64,000 nt of DNA from Lepidurus packardi (taxonomy: Eukaryota; Arthropoda; Branchiopoda; Notostraca; Triopsidae): NCBI GenBank assembly GCA_023053545.1, contig JAKZAN010000002.1, forward strand, positions 7,808,790 to 7,872,789. The letters are read 5' to 3'. Shown piece by piece: positions 1 through 11,834 of the stretch (the first letter of the stretch is position 1; the number at the start of each line of letters is the position of its first letter). The position numbers and the translations under genes are program-made. Below the pieces are notes generated by a model. It saw nothing but the letters and a program-made list of their open reading frames with translations. It ran no database searches and had not been told where the DNA came from.

Positions 1-118
1 TTGTACGGCGTGTCGTCAAGAAAGCCGGAGAATAAGGGAAGGGACGGGTGAAAGGTTGCCAGTAATGCGGGAGTAGAGCGCTTTTGGGTGCTGTATAGAC
101 AATGGATGGAAAACTTGC

Positions 119-3100
119 CTGACACTCGTAAGTTCCGTCATCTTTTTTCTGCAAGTACTTGATCTCCAGGGTCCAATCATGCGTGTCAGGGATGTGCTTA
201 ACACCGAACCTCGCGTCCGCCGTATACGTGAGCAAACCCGAAGTCAGAATATGCCAATCACGGCGTCTTACCCACGTCACCTAAAGGAACAGCAATCCCT
301 TATTACTGCATAGAATTGAACCGTGTGTGGAAGGACGGGGGATTAGGGGCTTTCTGTATTATATGTTAAGCCTCTTAGGGGCGGTTCTTTCCCATCCTTT
401 TTCCCCAAAAAAGTCGTCAAAAAGCTTACGAGGAAATGTCAAAAATACATCTGGGAAATTTCTGTGAGTCTCAGAGGTGATATGGATGGCAAAATTGGAT
501 GAAACGTAAACCATAGAAAGTAAAAAAGGGCAAGGTAAAGAAACTCGCTTGGTTTAGCATTCGAGTCAGGTCAAAGTTATTTTAAAATTCCAGGGAATAG
601 ATAGAAGGTATTACATTATAAGTTTCTATGGTTCTCAAATTTATGGATGGGAAAGAAGAAATAAGGAGCGAGTTCATCTTAAGTGTGAAATAAAAAAGGA
701 ACCTGCTGCTGAGCACTGCCTCGCAAACGGCAGCGCAGGAAAGCCGTTTCGCCTAAACTGCTCGTCACATTGGTTTCCAAGGCGTCCACAAAAGCCACTT
801 CGTCGTCCTGCAGATGAACACTTTCCAGCGTCTGAAGCGCCATAGTTGCTGGAGAAATACCCATCGAGCCCTCCGGCTTCATGTCAAGAGCCAGTAAGGT
901 GGGATCTGCCTCGACGGGCTCGAGCTCTGGATTGCCCTCACGACCGCTTGTACTTGAGCTGCTGTTTCTGCTGCTGCTTGTACTGGACGAATGTCGCAAA
1001 CTCCCGCTCTGTGAACGGGGATGAAATTTCGCACTTAAACTGCTGGACTCGTCAACCTCCCGTTTCCGGTAATGTAGCGGCCGGAAAGGCCTCGTTGCCA
1101 GTAATGGAACACGGTCCGATCCGAAGAAAACGGCAGGTTCTTCACTCCTGCTCAACACTGAAACCCTAGACGGGGTAATAGCAGTAGGCGAAGTAGTAGT
1201 CTCAGTAATAGTCATGGTAACAACGGAAGACGAAGACGAAGGAAGGGTTTTTAAGACCGGAGAGGAAAAGAAATAAACTGGAGACGCGGCGAATCGGCTT
1301 AGAAGCTGATTAGGCTTGATGAGCCTCGTGGCTAAATCGCCTCGTCGTGCGAGCCTGCTCTTGTCAACGCCACTAATAAATGAGCTGCCGGTACCGGCAC
1401 GAGTCGCCCGTCCTGGGCTGTCGTTAGTCAATGCCAGCATCCATCGCGATAGAGATTTCATGTGCTCATGCTGACCTGGCTGGAGCAGCGGAATCAATGG
1501 TGTCGACCACCAGCTGCCTCCTCCTCCTCGTCCCCCGCCGCCTCCTTTGCCTCCGCCTGTTTTTGACAGAACCACCCGGGCATCACCTGTCAAAACACGA
1601 CCGATATGCGTTATAGTCAACAGATATGCAATCGATACACAAAGAAAAGCAGAAGCCAAAAAGGAAAAAACAGATTCTTGAAGGGTTAAGAGGTGGGGAA
1701 TTATGCATGGCTAAAGTTATGATCGGGACATAAAAAGGGGTCGTGGGTAGCGTAGAGGGTATAAATGGGAGCAGGAAGAAGCTGATGGAAGGGATGGGAA
1801 ATTTTGTAAACCTTGTGCGCTTCACCGCGCAATGCAACCGGGGTTGGAGCGAAGGGCTGATCCCGTTTTACTCATTGCGATCTCCCCCACTTGGGTTTCC
1901 TTGTGTATCCAAGCTAACGCAGCGCTTTGATTATTCTAATTAGGGAAGCGTTAGCTGCCGAAGAGTTAGACGCAAGTTGTAGCACGGAAGTTTTTTGGGG
2001 GATTTCTTCACTATTAAAACCTTCCAGTAAGAAAGGAAAAGAAATAGCTAATCCTCAGCAGCAAGTAAGAAATTGCGAATTTTCTAAGACTTCCCAAAGT
2101 CCCAAAGCAAAATGTGGGAGACTAATCTGTTAAATTTGTTTAAACTAGTTCAAATAAGACTCCTCATTTGGTTTGGGAGAATTAAGATAATGAACAGGTT
2201 AAAAGAACGAACCAAAGCTATAGCCCATGCAAAGCAGGTTTGACTGCTTCGGAGCGCAGAAATTAGAGATTGTGAACCCGCGTGATTTTGCGAATTGAGG
2301 GTATAATCAATGATTAGCATGTATTATTCAGATTAAGTCGCGTGTTCCTTGCTGGCGAAGTTAGAAGAGAGTAAAGAATTAAAGGGACTTGCTTACATCT
2401 ATAAATATAACTGTGCTCTGAATCCAAGAATTTATGCGAGTTAAGCACGCTTGATTATGCATGGAGATGTAGCGGACTGGGAGATCACTTGACCCGGACA
2501 TCATTACAAACACACACAGACACACCGAAGTCTCAACTGTCGGAAACTGTTGCCTTCCTATCCCCCAGCTTTTAGGCTTTGCCTCCATTTATCCTTACTG
2601 CTTTCTAAGGGAGCACATGGGCTTCATTACCACGAAACCCGGGAAGCTTATTATCGTGACCGGGGCTCCATTCAAAAGGTTCCGACGCGTGATATTTCTT
2701 CCTCCTCTTTGATTTTCATTTTTTTAAAATTAGGAAGAGAACCTTGAAAATTAAAGAGCTTTTTTCCCTTGACAATCCGTGACACGGTGAATCCTTCCGA
2801 CCTTTAATTGCTTCGCAGGGAAATAAACTCTGCGTTCAAATTCATTTTTCTTAGAAAAAAACACACTTCCTTTTGCTTTAATTTGTGGAAGAAAAAAAGT
2901 CATCAATTGCGCAACATTAACTTGTGATTACAAATGGAAGTTAGGCAAGGCACTCGCATTTCGTTCTTTGTCACAGAAATGGACTGCTACGTTGCATACC
3001 ACTACTCCCGGATTTTTATCATTATTCTTTGTATTTCTTTTTTTTTGAATTTTTTTCGCCTCACTTGTATGTTGGTGCATATGCTTGCCTTTCACTCGGG

Positions 3101-4291
3101 GAAAACCAAGCAAGCTACTTAAGAAATTTGCTAGTGGAAGTGGCTTCCACTTTTGTCTTCCAATTTTTTCTGCTCTTTTTTTCTTTTTTTGCGTTTGGAA
3201 GTAGTTAGTCTCCGGTTCATTCCCGTTCTCATTCTCCCCTCTTATCCAAGTCAGAAGCCAAAAGATAAATATTGCCAAACTGCGTTGTTTGCTGCACTCA
3301 AGAAAATAGTAGAGGCATTTTTATTGGGCCTCGTGGAAAGTGAAATTTCCGAACTTCCTCTTGGTAAAAGGGACTTTGACATGGATGATTGTTTTGATGT
3401 GAAGGTGCTCATACATCCCACGCTCGTCAGCAATATTTCTTGTTTTTTTTTTGTTCCTAAACAATGTCAAGGATTTGATCCTCTCAGGAGACAGCAATGG
3501 CCCAGAAAATAACACATTGTTGACACTTTCTAAGTGAGAGACGTATATACTCTTAGCGAGAGCTCCCCTTCCAACCCCTTAACCCCCGTCTTATATGTAC
3601 GAAAACTGTTATTATCTAAGCTATGGCTTTGTCATTTTCTACCGAGGAAACTCCAGTCCCTTTTACGATGGGCCTCTCTCCCAAGAAATATCTTTGTTTT
3701 AACTTCCATACCATCTCGCCAGCTGAAAACTCCATAACTTTGCGAAAGAAACCTCCGGCATGTCCGGGGGAGTGAGGCATTACTGCAGAATCATCTAGCA
3801 TTTCTCAGAACTCATCGCAAAGTCACCCTTTCCCCCCAACCCTCCTTCATTTTGGAGAAGAATCATTTTTGTCGAGTCGTTAAAGTACCGGGCGATGACT
3901 TTGTCTTTCGTTCTATCTTTTCCGCTCTCTTTGGAAGACTCGTCAAAGTATGGACACAGACACGGCGTACAATAACAGTAGAAGTAGGAAAAAAGAGACA
4001 TACAAGGGGTATTAGAAAAATCTGCTTAAAAGAAAGAAAAGGGAATGAGTCCCTCTAAAGAGTAAATATGTACTCACGTGCAGCGCGGAATTCCCCAGTG
4101 AGCTTAGTATCGGCTTCTGGCTCCGGGGTTATGTCTGCTTCCCATAATAACCCAGGTCCCTGTCGGTGTGATCGTGGATGAAGAGTACTGACTACGAGTC
4201 CCGCCCCAATGCTGCAGCCGGGCTGCAATACCGTCCAAGTGAGCCAGTACCACCACCAGCTTACGGGCACTCTTCGGCCTTTTAACTTCAT
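119..4291 (-). CDS. dpr-like two-Ig cell-surface protein, copy 1, 3'-truncated by window start
   Basis: Carries the first three coding exons of the Dpr-type gene, identical to those in copy 2: exon 1 at 4078-4291 (ATG at 4291), exon 2 at 703-1586 and exon 3 at 119-280. The splice sites match copy 2, including the GC donor after exon 3 at 113-118. Exons coding for the second Ig domain would lie left of base 1 and cannot be seen. If the 9.6 kb duplication is an assembly artefact, this is the same gene as the one at 23396-32546. If it is real, this is a second gene or a truncated pseudocopy. No disabling mutation is visible in these exons. Confidence 0.75.
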
Positions 4292-4671
4292 GATCTACGA
4301 GGGAGAAATTAAACCGTCGTTTACGAGTTCTAATTAAGAACCAGTCTTAACTCGTTTTCTCAGATGCTGTGTTTTGTTTTTCATGTAGCAGAGCAGATGT
4401 ATAAGACTAGGAAAAAGTTGGGAGAAAAGTGCCGGATTGATAAGCGTTGAAGGGGCTTTTCGGCGAGAGTTGATAGTTAGCTCCAAAGGTAAACTTTTCC
4501 GATTAAAAATGTCATTACTTGGAGTATCCAAATAGTGTAAAACGTTGGAATTTCAACTGACTGTTGCATTTAATTAGTGTTGATATGACTGTGAGCCTTT
4601 CGGTACTGCTAGTGAGGTAGCTAGTATGCTATTAATTTCTTCAGATTTTCATTAAGGAGCAAATTTCGACG

Positions 4672-4708
4672 TGCCATGCTTGTGCAAGTCAAATCCTGGA
4701 GCATGGCA
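4672..4708. repeat. 9-bp inverted repeat upstream of dpr-like exon 1, copy 1
   Basis: Arms TGCCATGCT (4672-4680) and AGCATGGCA (4700-4708) with a 19-base loop. The same structure is present in copy 2 at 32928-32964. The stem is too short for a typical microRNA precursor. Confidence 0.4.
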
Positions 4709-7700
4709 GTTTTGATGGACTTAATATAAAAAAAATGAAATTGTCTAATATAGCTGAGCTAATAATGATCCACGTATACTCAGTACACTTAATCCACCCA
4801 TCCTACGTTGATTTAAGGTGTCTAGTTTGTACGCGAATGAGACGTACCTTTATGCAATTAATACAATTTTGTGTTTAATGGAATATACGACATTCAAAAG
4901 CACAGGTATGTCCTATGTTGTATTGTGTGATTTGCTTACATTGATTTACTGCATACTTACAAACATTGGTGTTCTGTACATTTACCGTAACATGATAAAT
5001 GTACTTACACGAGTATTGTTATGGTGTACTGGAGTACTTAGGTATTACTCTAGTGTAATACAATGCTACAAATAATTAGTATTTTATATTATTCTAGATT
5101 ACTAATTAATATTTACAAATTCAAAAAAGTACTTAAACAAGTGGCCTGCAATGAACAAGTTCGAAATTTTCTGACCCCGGAGTACATCACTCCCACGTTT
5201 CCTTTATACCTAATATTGCAAGTTGCAATTTTTTTCTTTTTTTGTTCACTGTCGCCTTTTCCTTACAATTACTGTTATAGCGGTGGGAAGCGTTTAATGT
5301 AACCTCTTAAGCTCTTAGAAGTAATATTAGCCTCCGTAAGAGACTTCAAGAACCTCGGGGTATTTGAGCTACATATTTCTGCATTTCCACCAACCAACTC
5401 CAAGATTAATTAGCTTGGCGGGGAAACTAGATGTATACGATAGAATGGGCTCGAAAACAACAATTTCACTTTTTGTGTGTTTTTTTTATTGTGCAGACTA
5501 GTCCAGCACTTAATCACACGTGTTGTTTTCCAACTTTGCTGCGCGTTCGGCTGCTACACGCGACTCGCTAAATAGCTTAATGATGAAGAAAAGGGGGGAA
5601 GAAAAGCTACTTACGTGCCAGCCCTGTCCTGAACAGTTTGAGCAAGTGTTGTTGATTCCCTCGATCTGCTTTTTTTCTCTCTCTTTCGACTTATTTTGGA
5701 AGAAGAAGGATTCCAGAGTGGCTCGTTCAGCAAACGGCAGGTTTAATCATATCTTATTCAATTTCATGCGAAAGTCCTTCTCAGTTCGAGCATAGGTGCC
5801 TCTCTTTATTAATCTGGAAGTCTTACGAGTTGGTACTTAAAAACTATTACTTCGAAACTCTTCCGAGTTTATGAGAGCTTCGTCCTGCCCCCCTTCACGA
5901 ATTGCTACACAGGTCTTTCTAGGGTCGTAAGAAAAGAGAGAAATATATACGAGCGACAAAAGAAGTCGAGGCTTCAAGTTCGTCTTCAAGAAATGTCGAA
6001 GAAGAAAATATAGAAATTCAGAAATGGCAGGCCTAGGAGACGTAAGGGCAAACGTTAGCCCACAAGTGGCTTGCAAGAAATTGACCCCCTTTTTGGACCC
6101 CCACCAGCCCTTGGTGTGTGGAAGCATATATAGTTTTAAAGCTCTCAATGTCCCCGATAAGGCGAGACAGAGGAGAGTATGAGCATGCGGGAGAGAAAAA
6201 GATACAAGAGTTTTCCAGTATGTAGTGGCCAAACGGAAACTTTTCCCTCCCTGCAAGACGGAAACTATCGATAGAATGGAAAGTGTTTTTTTTTTTTTCT
6301 TTTTGGCCCGTACGCGTAAAACCGCTTTAAATTGCGCCATGAAAACGGATGGAATGGCTGGCTTTGGGTCGAAGCCATTTGCCAATGCTCCGATCCTTTC
6401 GCCGGCTGCTTGGGGACTTTTAACTCGTTTTAAACACTTTGGGAACCCCCAACTTTGTCTTTCAATTGCTCCGGATTCTTCGTTTTCCTATTAAAGGATT
6501 CAGTCCCCGTGTGTTATGTACATCACATCGGCGATTTTCTTTTTGTCTTGCCAAAACTCTTGCAGATATGCACTATTTCTACGACTAAACTTCCCTCATT
6601 TCTGAGCGTAAAATTGACTTATTTCGTACTAATGCTCGGCTGTCGTAATTGACTCGAAGTCTCGTGCCAGCGCAACTTTTTTCGTTTGCAGATAGCCGTG
6701 TGTCGTTAAAGTCTCATTATTTCTAGCCAGTTGCTTGTGTCAATTATTGAGTCGCGTCGTGAGCAATTCTCTTTCTTCCTGGCACAGAGTTTGCTAAGGA
6801 ACCCAGTACTGCTTTTACTTCTTGCTTTATGTAAGATTTCTGCAATGTACTACTTAGTCCCAAACAAGCTACTGGTCATGCTAACATCAAGGTAAATAAT
6901 CGGATATATCCCATTTAGGACCTACATTCACTCAATTACGTTTTATTATTCATTATTGCTTTTGGTAAGGTAGGCCGAAGTAACGCTACGATTTCCCGTC
7001 AGATCTTATGAAAAACATCGATAGCTTTATAGTATATTATTAGAAATACCTAACTATTTGGTCTTTTGGATTCGCGGGAAGGTTAAGCATACACCTTTTT
7101 GGTCGAGTTGTGACGACCTTCTAGGGTTGCAGTTACCAATTTGACCCAACAGCTGTAGCAGGAAGCCCAATTTCTTACGATTACTGCCGCAGAAATGTCG
7201 CCCGCGACCAGACCACAGGGAACAAGAACAAATGATTTGAGATTCGTCAGAATTTTAGGCCCAAGTGAAAAGCATTCCATAGGATCAATCAAGAGTTCGT
7301 ATTGCCATTACTGAGGATAAAGAGGCAGTAAAAAACAAAGCTTGAAGAGATCAGCAGCAGCAGCAGAGCTATTGTCTTTCTCCTTCTACTAGCTTCTGCT
7401 ATACTTCTCTTTTCTGGGGCGAGAAGGAAGGAGTTTTTTTGGGGGGGGAGAAGGGAGAAGGCAATCAGACATTCTCGTACTTCTATTATATTAGGGAGCA
7501 GGACGCTATTTACCAGCAGTCATGGTAAAATCTATTTATTTAAGGCTTTTCTTCCAACTCGGAATTTCGATTCGGGACAAGGGGGTATTCTTGACTTCCG
7601 ATCTTCGTCCTTCTCCTGCACCAAGTTTTTATCCTGTCTTTGACTATACTAGGACGGGAGATGCTGGGATGATGTTTAGAACAGTGTCTTTTCTAGGATT

Positions 7701-8645
7701 AGGTAGCGTAAAAGGAGCATCAGCATATCCTATGGAAATGCTGATTCCATTTCTCCCGAACGTCTTTGAAGTCGGAATTGAGGAGCTTGCGTGGCCTCAC
7801 GTCGACATCGCGTTTGGGGCCATGATATATTCCTTGTGTATCGCAGCAACTTCTTCCTTTTTTTCACCCCCTTCCCTTTTTTCCTTCCTTTGTTATCAGT
7901 GTTAGTTTCTTCCGGACTCATAAAAGGGGAAACGCGAGCAATTGCTCCTTGTGAGCCAAGGAAAGTGCTTGCTATAAGTTAAAAGAATGGACCGGACGAC
8001 TTTCCACGTAACAAATACATGTGTGAATCCACATACACAGACAGAGAGAGACAAGCACACAAAGAAAAGGTCAAAAGAAATTGGTGTGGACCCGTCGTCC
8101 CGTGAAAAAGTGTAATGCCAGGATAAGAGTATAGCCAAACAGTGTCTTGGATTAAATTAAGACGGAATTGTATTGGTCTTTCTTACGATAAAAAGGATCG
8201 TAGATTTTTTGTATCCCTAAAGTTTTCAGAGTATTTTATTACCAGTTCACAGGCAATAGAGAGTTCCGAAGAGAAATGTGTTCCTACAGCGTCAAAGCAA
8301 TAGCTGTGGAATGACGATGACAGGACGTTGGAATCTGAGGGACTTGTGCTTATATATGACAAAAGCAGAATTGCTTTGTCAACTGGTATAAAGTATGGTC
8401 CTGCAGAACTGATAAATGTTTCTGCCTCTCAAAGATTCGCCAGAAGAATGTCTTTAGTCTACGTGGTTAAGATTGGTATTGTGCGAGTTGCAAAAAGAAG
8501 TTCGATGGAGTCATAATTCTCTTTGGCTCTACTGTTGGGAATCGCTTTAATTGAATTTCTGAGTCATTCTGGCGCTCCCAGAACTATACTCTATTAATCA
8601 TAATGGCTCTAACTTCGTAAGGTAATTTTTCCCATAATATTGTCA

Positions 8646-8680
8646 CGGTTTGCACTAAACCTAATGAATTTTGCAAACCG
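8646..8680. repeat. 9-bp inverted repeat, copy 1
   Basis: Arms CGGTTTGCA (8646-8654) and TGCAAACCG (8672-8680) with a 17-base loop. It is repeated in copy 2 at 36897-36931. No gene is recognised beside it. Confidence 0.4.
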
Positions 8681-9614
8681 CACGGGGTGGAGCAAATCCG
8701 CACTGTGATGGCGGCCAAGCCACGCCTCCACGAAAGCTGTTGCGATTTCCTTACCAGCGAACCTCTAAGTACTGTACTGCATGTTAATGGGCGTGCTTAA
8801 GGATGGCGCATTTGAATTTATTGTTACCGAGTTTATTTAAGTGCTTTCAGAACATTTAACCATCAAACTACATTCATTATAGTGTTTTGCTTAACTGTAA
8901 GCCTTTAAAGGTTCAGTGTTTATAACCGGAGCCTTTTACTTGCGTAAGAATAAAGAAAAAGCAAACTGGCATCCAGAACTTACAAACATTAATCTTAATC
9001 ATTAATCTCTTCTGTTATAATATTGTTAGCATCCACAAACGTATATTTTAGAGTTAATTTAAATAGTGCAATGCAACATGAAATTGTCAATATTTTGAGT
9101 AAAGAATTACTAGAGCGTATTTAATAATGCGCCACTTCTTTTCATCTTTTTCACCAGAAATAATCCGAGTGGCAATGGCAAGCAATTTCGTATCCTTTCC
9201 AAAGGAGCTGTGGCCTGTGAAACATGCGAAAGGAAGAAGCAAACGAGGGCTCAGCCTTCTTTTCACCTGAGAAGGAAAAAATCCCTCACAACGTACCCCC
9301 TTACCCCGTCTCGACAAGGCATTGGCAGCTCAGATGTGTCTGTCCCACAAGACTCCAATCCTTGGCTGTCTGATGTGTGTTAGAATCTACCTTAAAAGCC
9401 TTACTATCTCCATCATTTCTTCTCATTTACTTCGCGTTAGTGAAGGCCCCGTTACATTATTAACTCATCCATCTCCGTTCTGGATGGGAATCAAGGCCTA
9501 GAAAGGCTACAAAGTCTCCAGCAAAACTGAAAAAGGTTACTACAAGACATGTCCCAATTTAACCCACGCCCTTAATTAGTGCTTAATTTTCCTCACAAGT
9601 TTTCCAACTTTTCT

Positions 9615-9714
9615 NNNNNNNNNNNNNNNNNNNNNNNNNNNNNNNNNNNNNNNNNNNNNNNNNNNNNNNNNNNNNNNNNNNNNNNNNNNNNNNNNNNNNN
9701 NNNNNNNNNNNNNN
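9615..9714. other. Assembly gap (100 N)
   Basis: Exactly 100 consecutive N, the usual size for a gap of unknown length. It marks a contig junction. The sequence to its left is redundant with 28256-37865, and the sequence to its right (from 9715) is unique within the window. Confidence 0.99.
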
Positions 9715-11814
9715 GGTCAATCTTCAAAGTCCATCTAGCGATCAGTAAGTTCCTTACTGTACTCGTGCAATGATGCAGTGTTTTTCACTTTATTTTGGTT
9801 TAGTTTTTATTCTTTTTTTCTAGTTTGAAAGATAAAATCCATGGATTATACTGCCCGGATATTAGCTTAACAATACCAACGCTGCGCCACAATGTTCCCT
9901 TTTCTTATCGCATTGTTTCACAGTCATATGCGTCTGTTCCCACACATGCAATCAATGGCCGATAAAATGCAGGCTTGTATAGGGATTGGCAGGCCCCGAG
10001 GGCAAAAGGTTAGAAAGCCAGGGGGCATTTTTCACCGAAAAATCGAACCTTTTATCCGGGCTAAGATCTAGGTTGTTGCATATTTACCCCAAAGCCCACA
10101 AAATTTCGGGGTTTATAGGCCTATCCCATTATTCCCAATATGTCACCTATACTTTGAGGGTGTTTTGTGTAACGCTTTGGCGGTTTAAGTAGGAGGGAGT
10201 CTTCGTTGTTCTGCGTGTCAGAAGACATTAAAAGCTTTCAGGGTCAAACCTCATTCAGACCAGTGGGTTAAAACCCCACAGTAAGTGCGATATGCCGACA
10301 GGACATGGGTTTTTGCCCCCCGAAAAAGGGAAAAAAACATGTTTGTGGGTACCACAACAATTGGTTCTAACAACTTTGACTTGGCACATTCTTGGAAGTG
10401 TACAGTGCATGTACTTGAATTCTTCCTGAATAGATGACCCTTTCGAGTCGCGTTTCGAGCTCTGGAAAACGTTTTTTGCCTCCCAGACCACCCTTAATTT
10501 GTTAAGTGGAACTCTTTGCAGTGTGGAGTCCAATGTTTATGGTTTCCGGTAAACGGAAGCCCATCATCTTACACTCACGGCCACTTAAGGCCCTCGCTCG
10601 TTCCCCCAACAACAACCGAAGGTATTTCGCACGCTCAAGCTATTTGCACGTGCGGAACGTGACTTCTGAGGAAACCTTTTCGCTTCTAAAAACGAACGAG
10701 TTCTTGAACCCTGTTGATAAATATACAGAGTCAACACAAAATGTACAGTAATCCATGTATAACTGAAATGCTTTGACTACAATCTTTGCATAATTGAGCC
10801 GAGATCGACATTTGGGCAACTAAATCCATCACTCGAGATCCCTGTCTTACAAACTCCGGCAGCTTTTTGATGAGATGCGGCTGTAGAATGTGTAGAATGT
10901 GAAAAGAGTCCGAGTTGAGCGTCTTTCGATAAGAGTTATGGTTGTGCATTGGGTTAAAAGCCATTGCCCCTTTGCCTTTGCCAAGGGTGGATTACCTCCA
11001 AGAAATGGAACATGCGGGGCCTATTTCCCACCTGACCTCTGTTGGCTGCATTATTCTGCCTAATTCAGTTTGTAGGTCCCTTTCCTGCGATAATGAGCCT
11101 CAATAGTCGTCGCTCATTCTTTTCTGATTTTAAAGGCATCTTTAGTTACATTACAGAACCAGAACAACAAATCCCGGTTGAAAAGCTTCCCTTCGCTAAT
11201 CGCAGCGGAGTCTGAGGTATTAGAGAACAGGTGGGAACAATGCGGAAATGCTGCACAGGTGTGTTTGCGTAAAACAGAACCGTTGGTGATAGGCTTGAAA
11301 ATGGAGATTCTCTTCCTTTTCGGTATGTGTCTATGTGTGAGAATGTCGGCTCGTCTCGCTATTCCCATGGAAAGATGTTCACATCGCCTTAGAAATTCAC
11401 GTCGTAAAAAATGGGAGCTATGAAATACGATCGGTTTCCATTTTACGGAGCAAGACGACACGTAGAGCGAGCGATTGGGATGGACAGAAAAAGAAAGACA
11501 AAATTGAAAAAGTGGAGGGTAATTGAATTTGGGAGACTTAGAATAACCAAGATTTCTCCTCTAGAAAAAGCATAAGAGAGAGAAGGCTATCATCTCTACT
11601 TTTGCCTACATAAATTGATGGGCTGCAATGATCCAGGGCAAGAAAATGAAAAAAAAAAAACACGAGTTGAAGGAATCGGAGAGCTTTACCTCATTTTGGC
11701 AGCTTTGGACTTTAGTTATTCCTTGGATTGCTGCGCTTGGGTTCTGCAAGCGTGCGATTTATTGGGCTCCATTCCAATTTCTCGAGGATTTATTTTATTC
11801 CGATTCAAATTGTG

Positions 11815-11834
11815 ACACACACACACACACACAC
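11815..11834. repeat. (AC)10 microsatellite
   Basis: Uninterrupted AC dinucleotide run. Confidence 0.95.

Larger units (their letters stand above)
1..9614. repeat. Copy 1 of a 9.6 kb direct duplication (ends at N gap)
   Basis: This stretch matches 28256-37865 base for base apart from five small indels that I could place: one T near 4495, one T in a T-run near 5485, two bases (TG/GT) near 5648, one G near 5922 and one G in a G-run near 7448. I noticed no substitutions and every predicted peptide compared is identical. The offset therefore drifts from 28255 to 28251. The homology stops exactly where the N gap begins, while copy 2 continues into unrelated sequence at 37866. All but one of the indels fall in homopolymers. 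This looks like an unmerged overlap or allelic contig; a very recent tandem duplication is the alternative. Confidence 0.95.
4292..9614. other. Gene-free stretch upstream of dpr-like exon 1, copy 1
   Basis: No recognisable coding region. It holds the 9-bp inverted repeats listed and the copy-1 version of the candidate untranslated exon (donor near 5615). Open frames up to about 180 codons occur but change frame between the two copies at small indels, which argues against coding. Confidence 0.6.

Noticed and set aside
4672-4708. Hairpin as a microRNA precursor
   Set aside because: The stem is only 9-10 bp, far short of the roughly 22-bp duplex plus basal stem of a precursor.
5837-6385. Minus-strand 182-codon frame (and its 159-codon version at 34158-34637)
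   Set aside because: The C-terminus changes between the two copies because of a one-base indel, the composition is low-complexity (Lys run from a T homopolymer), and there is no family resemblance.
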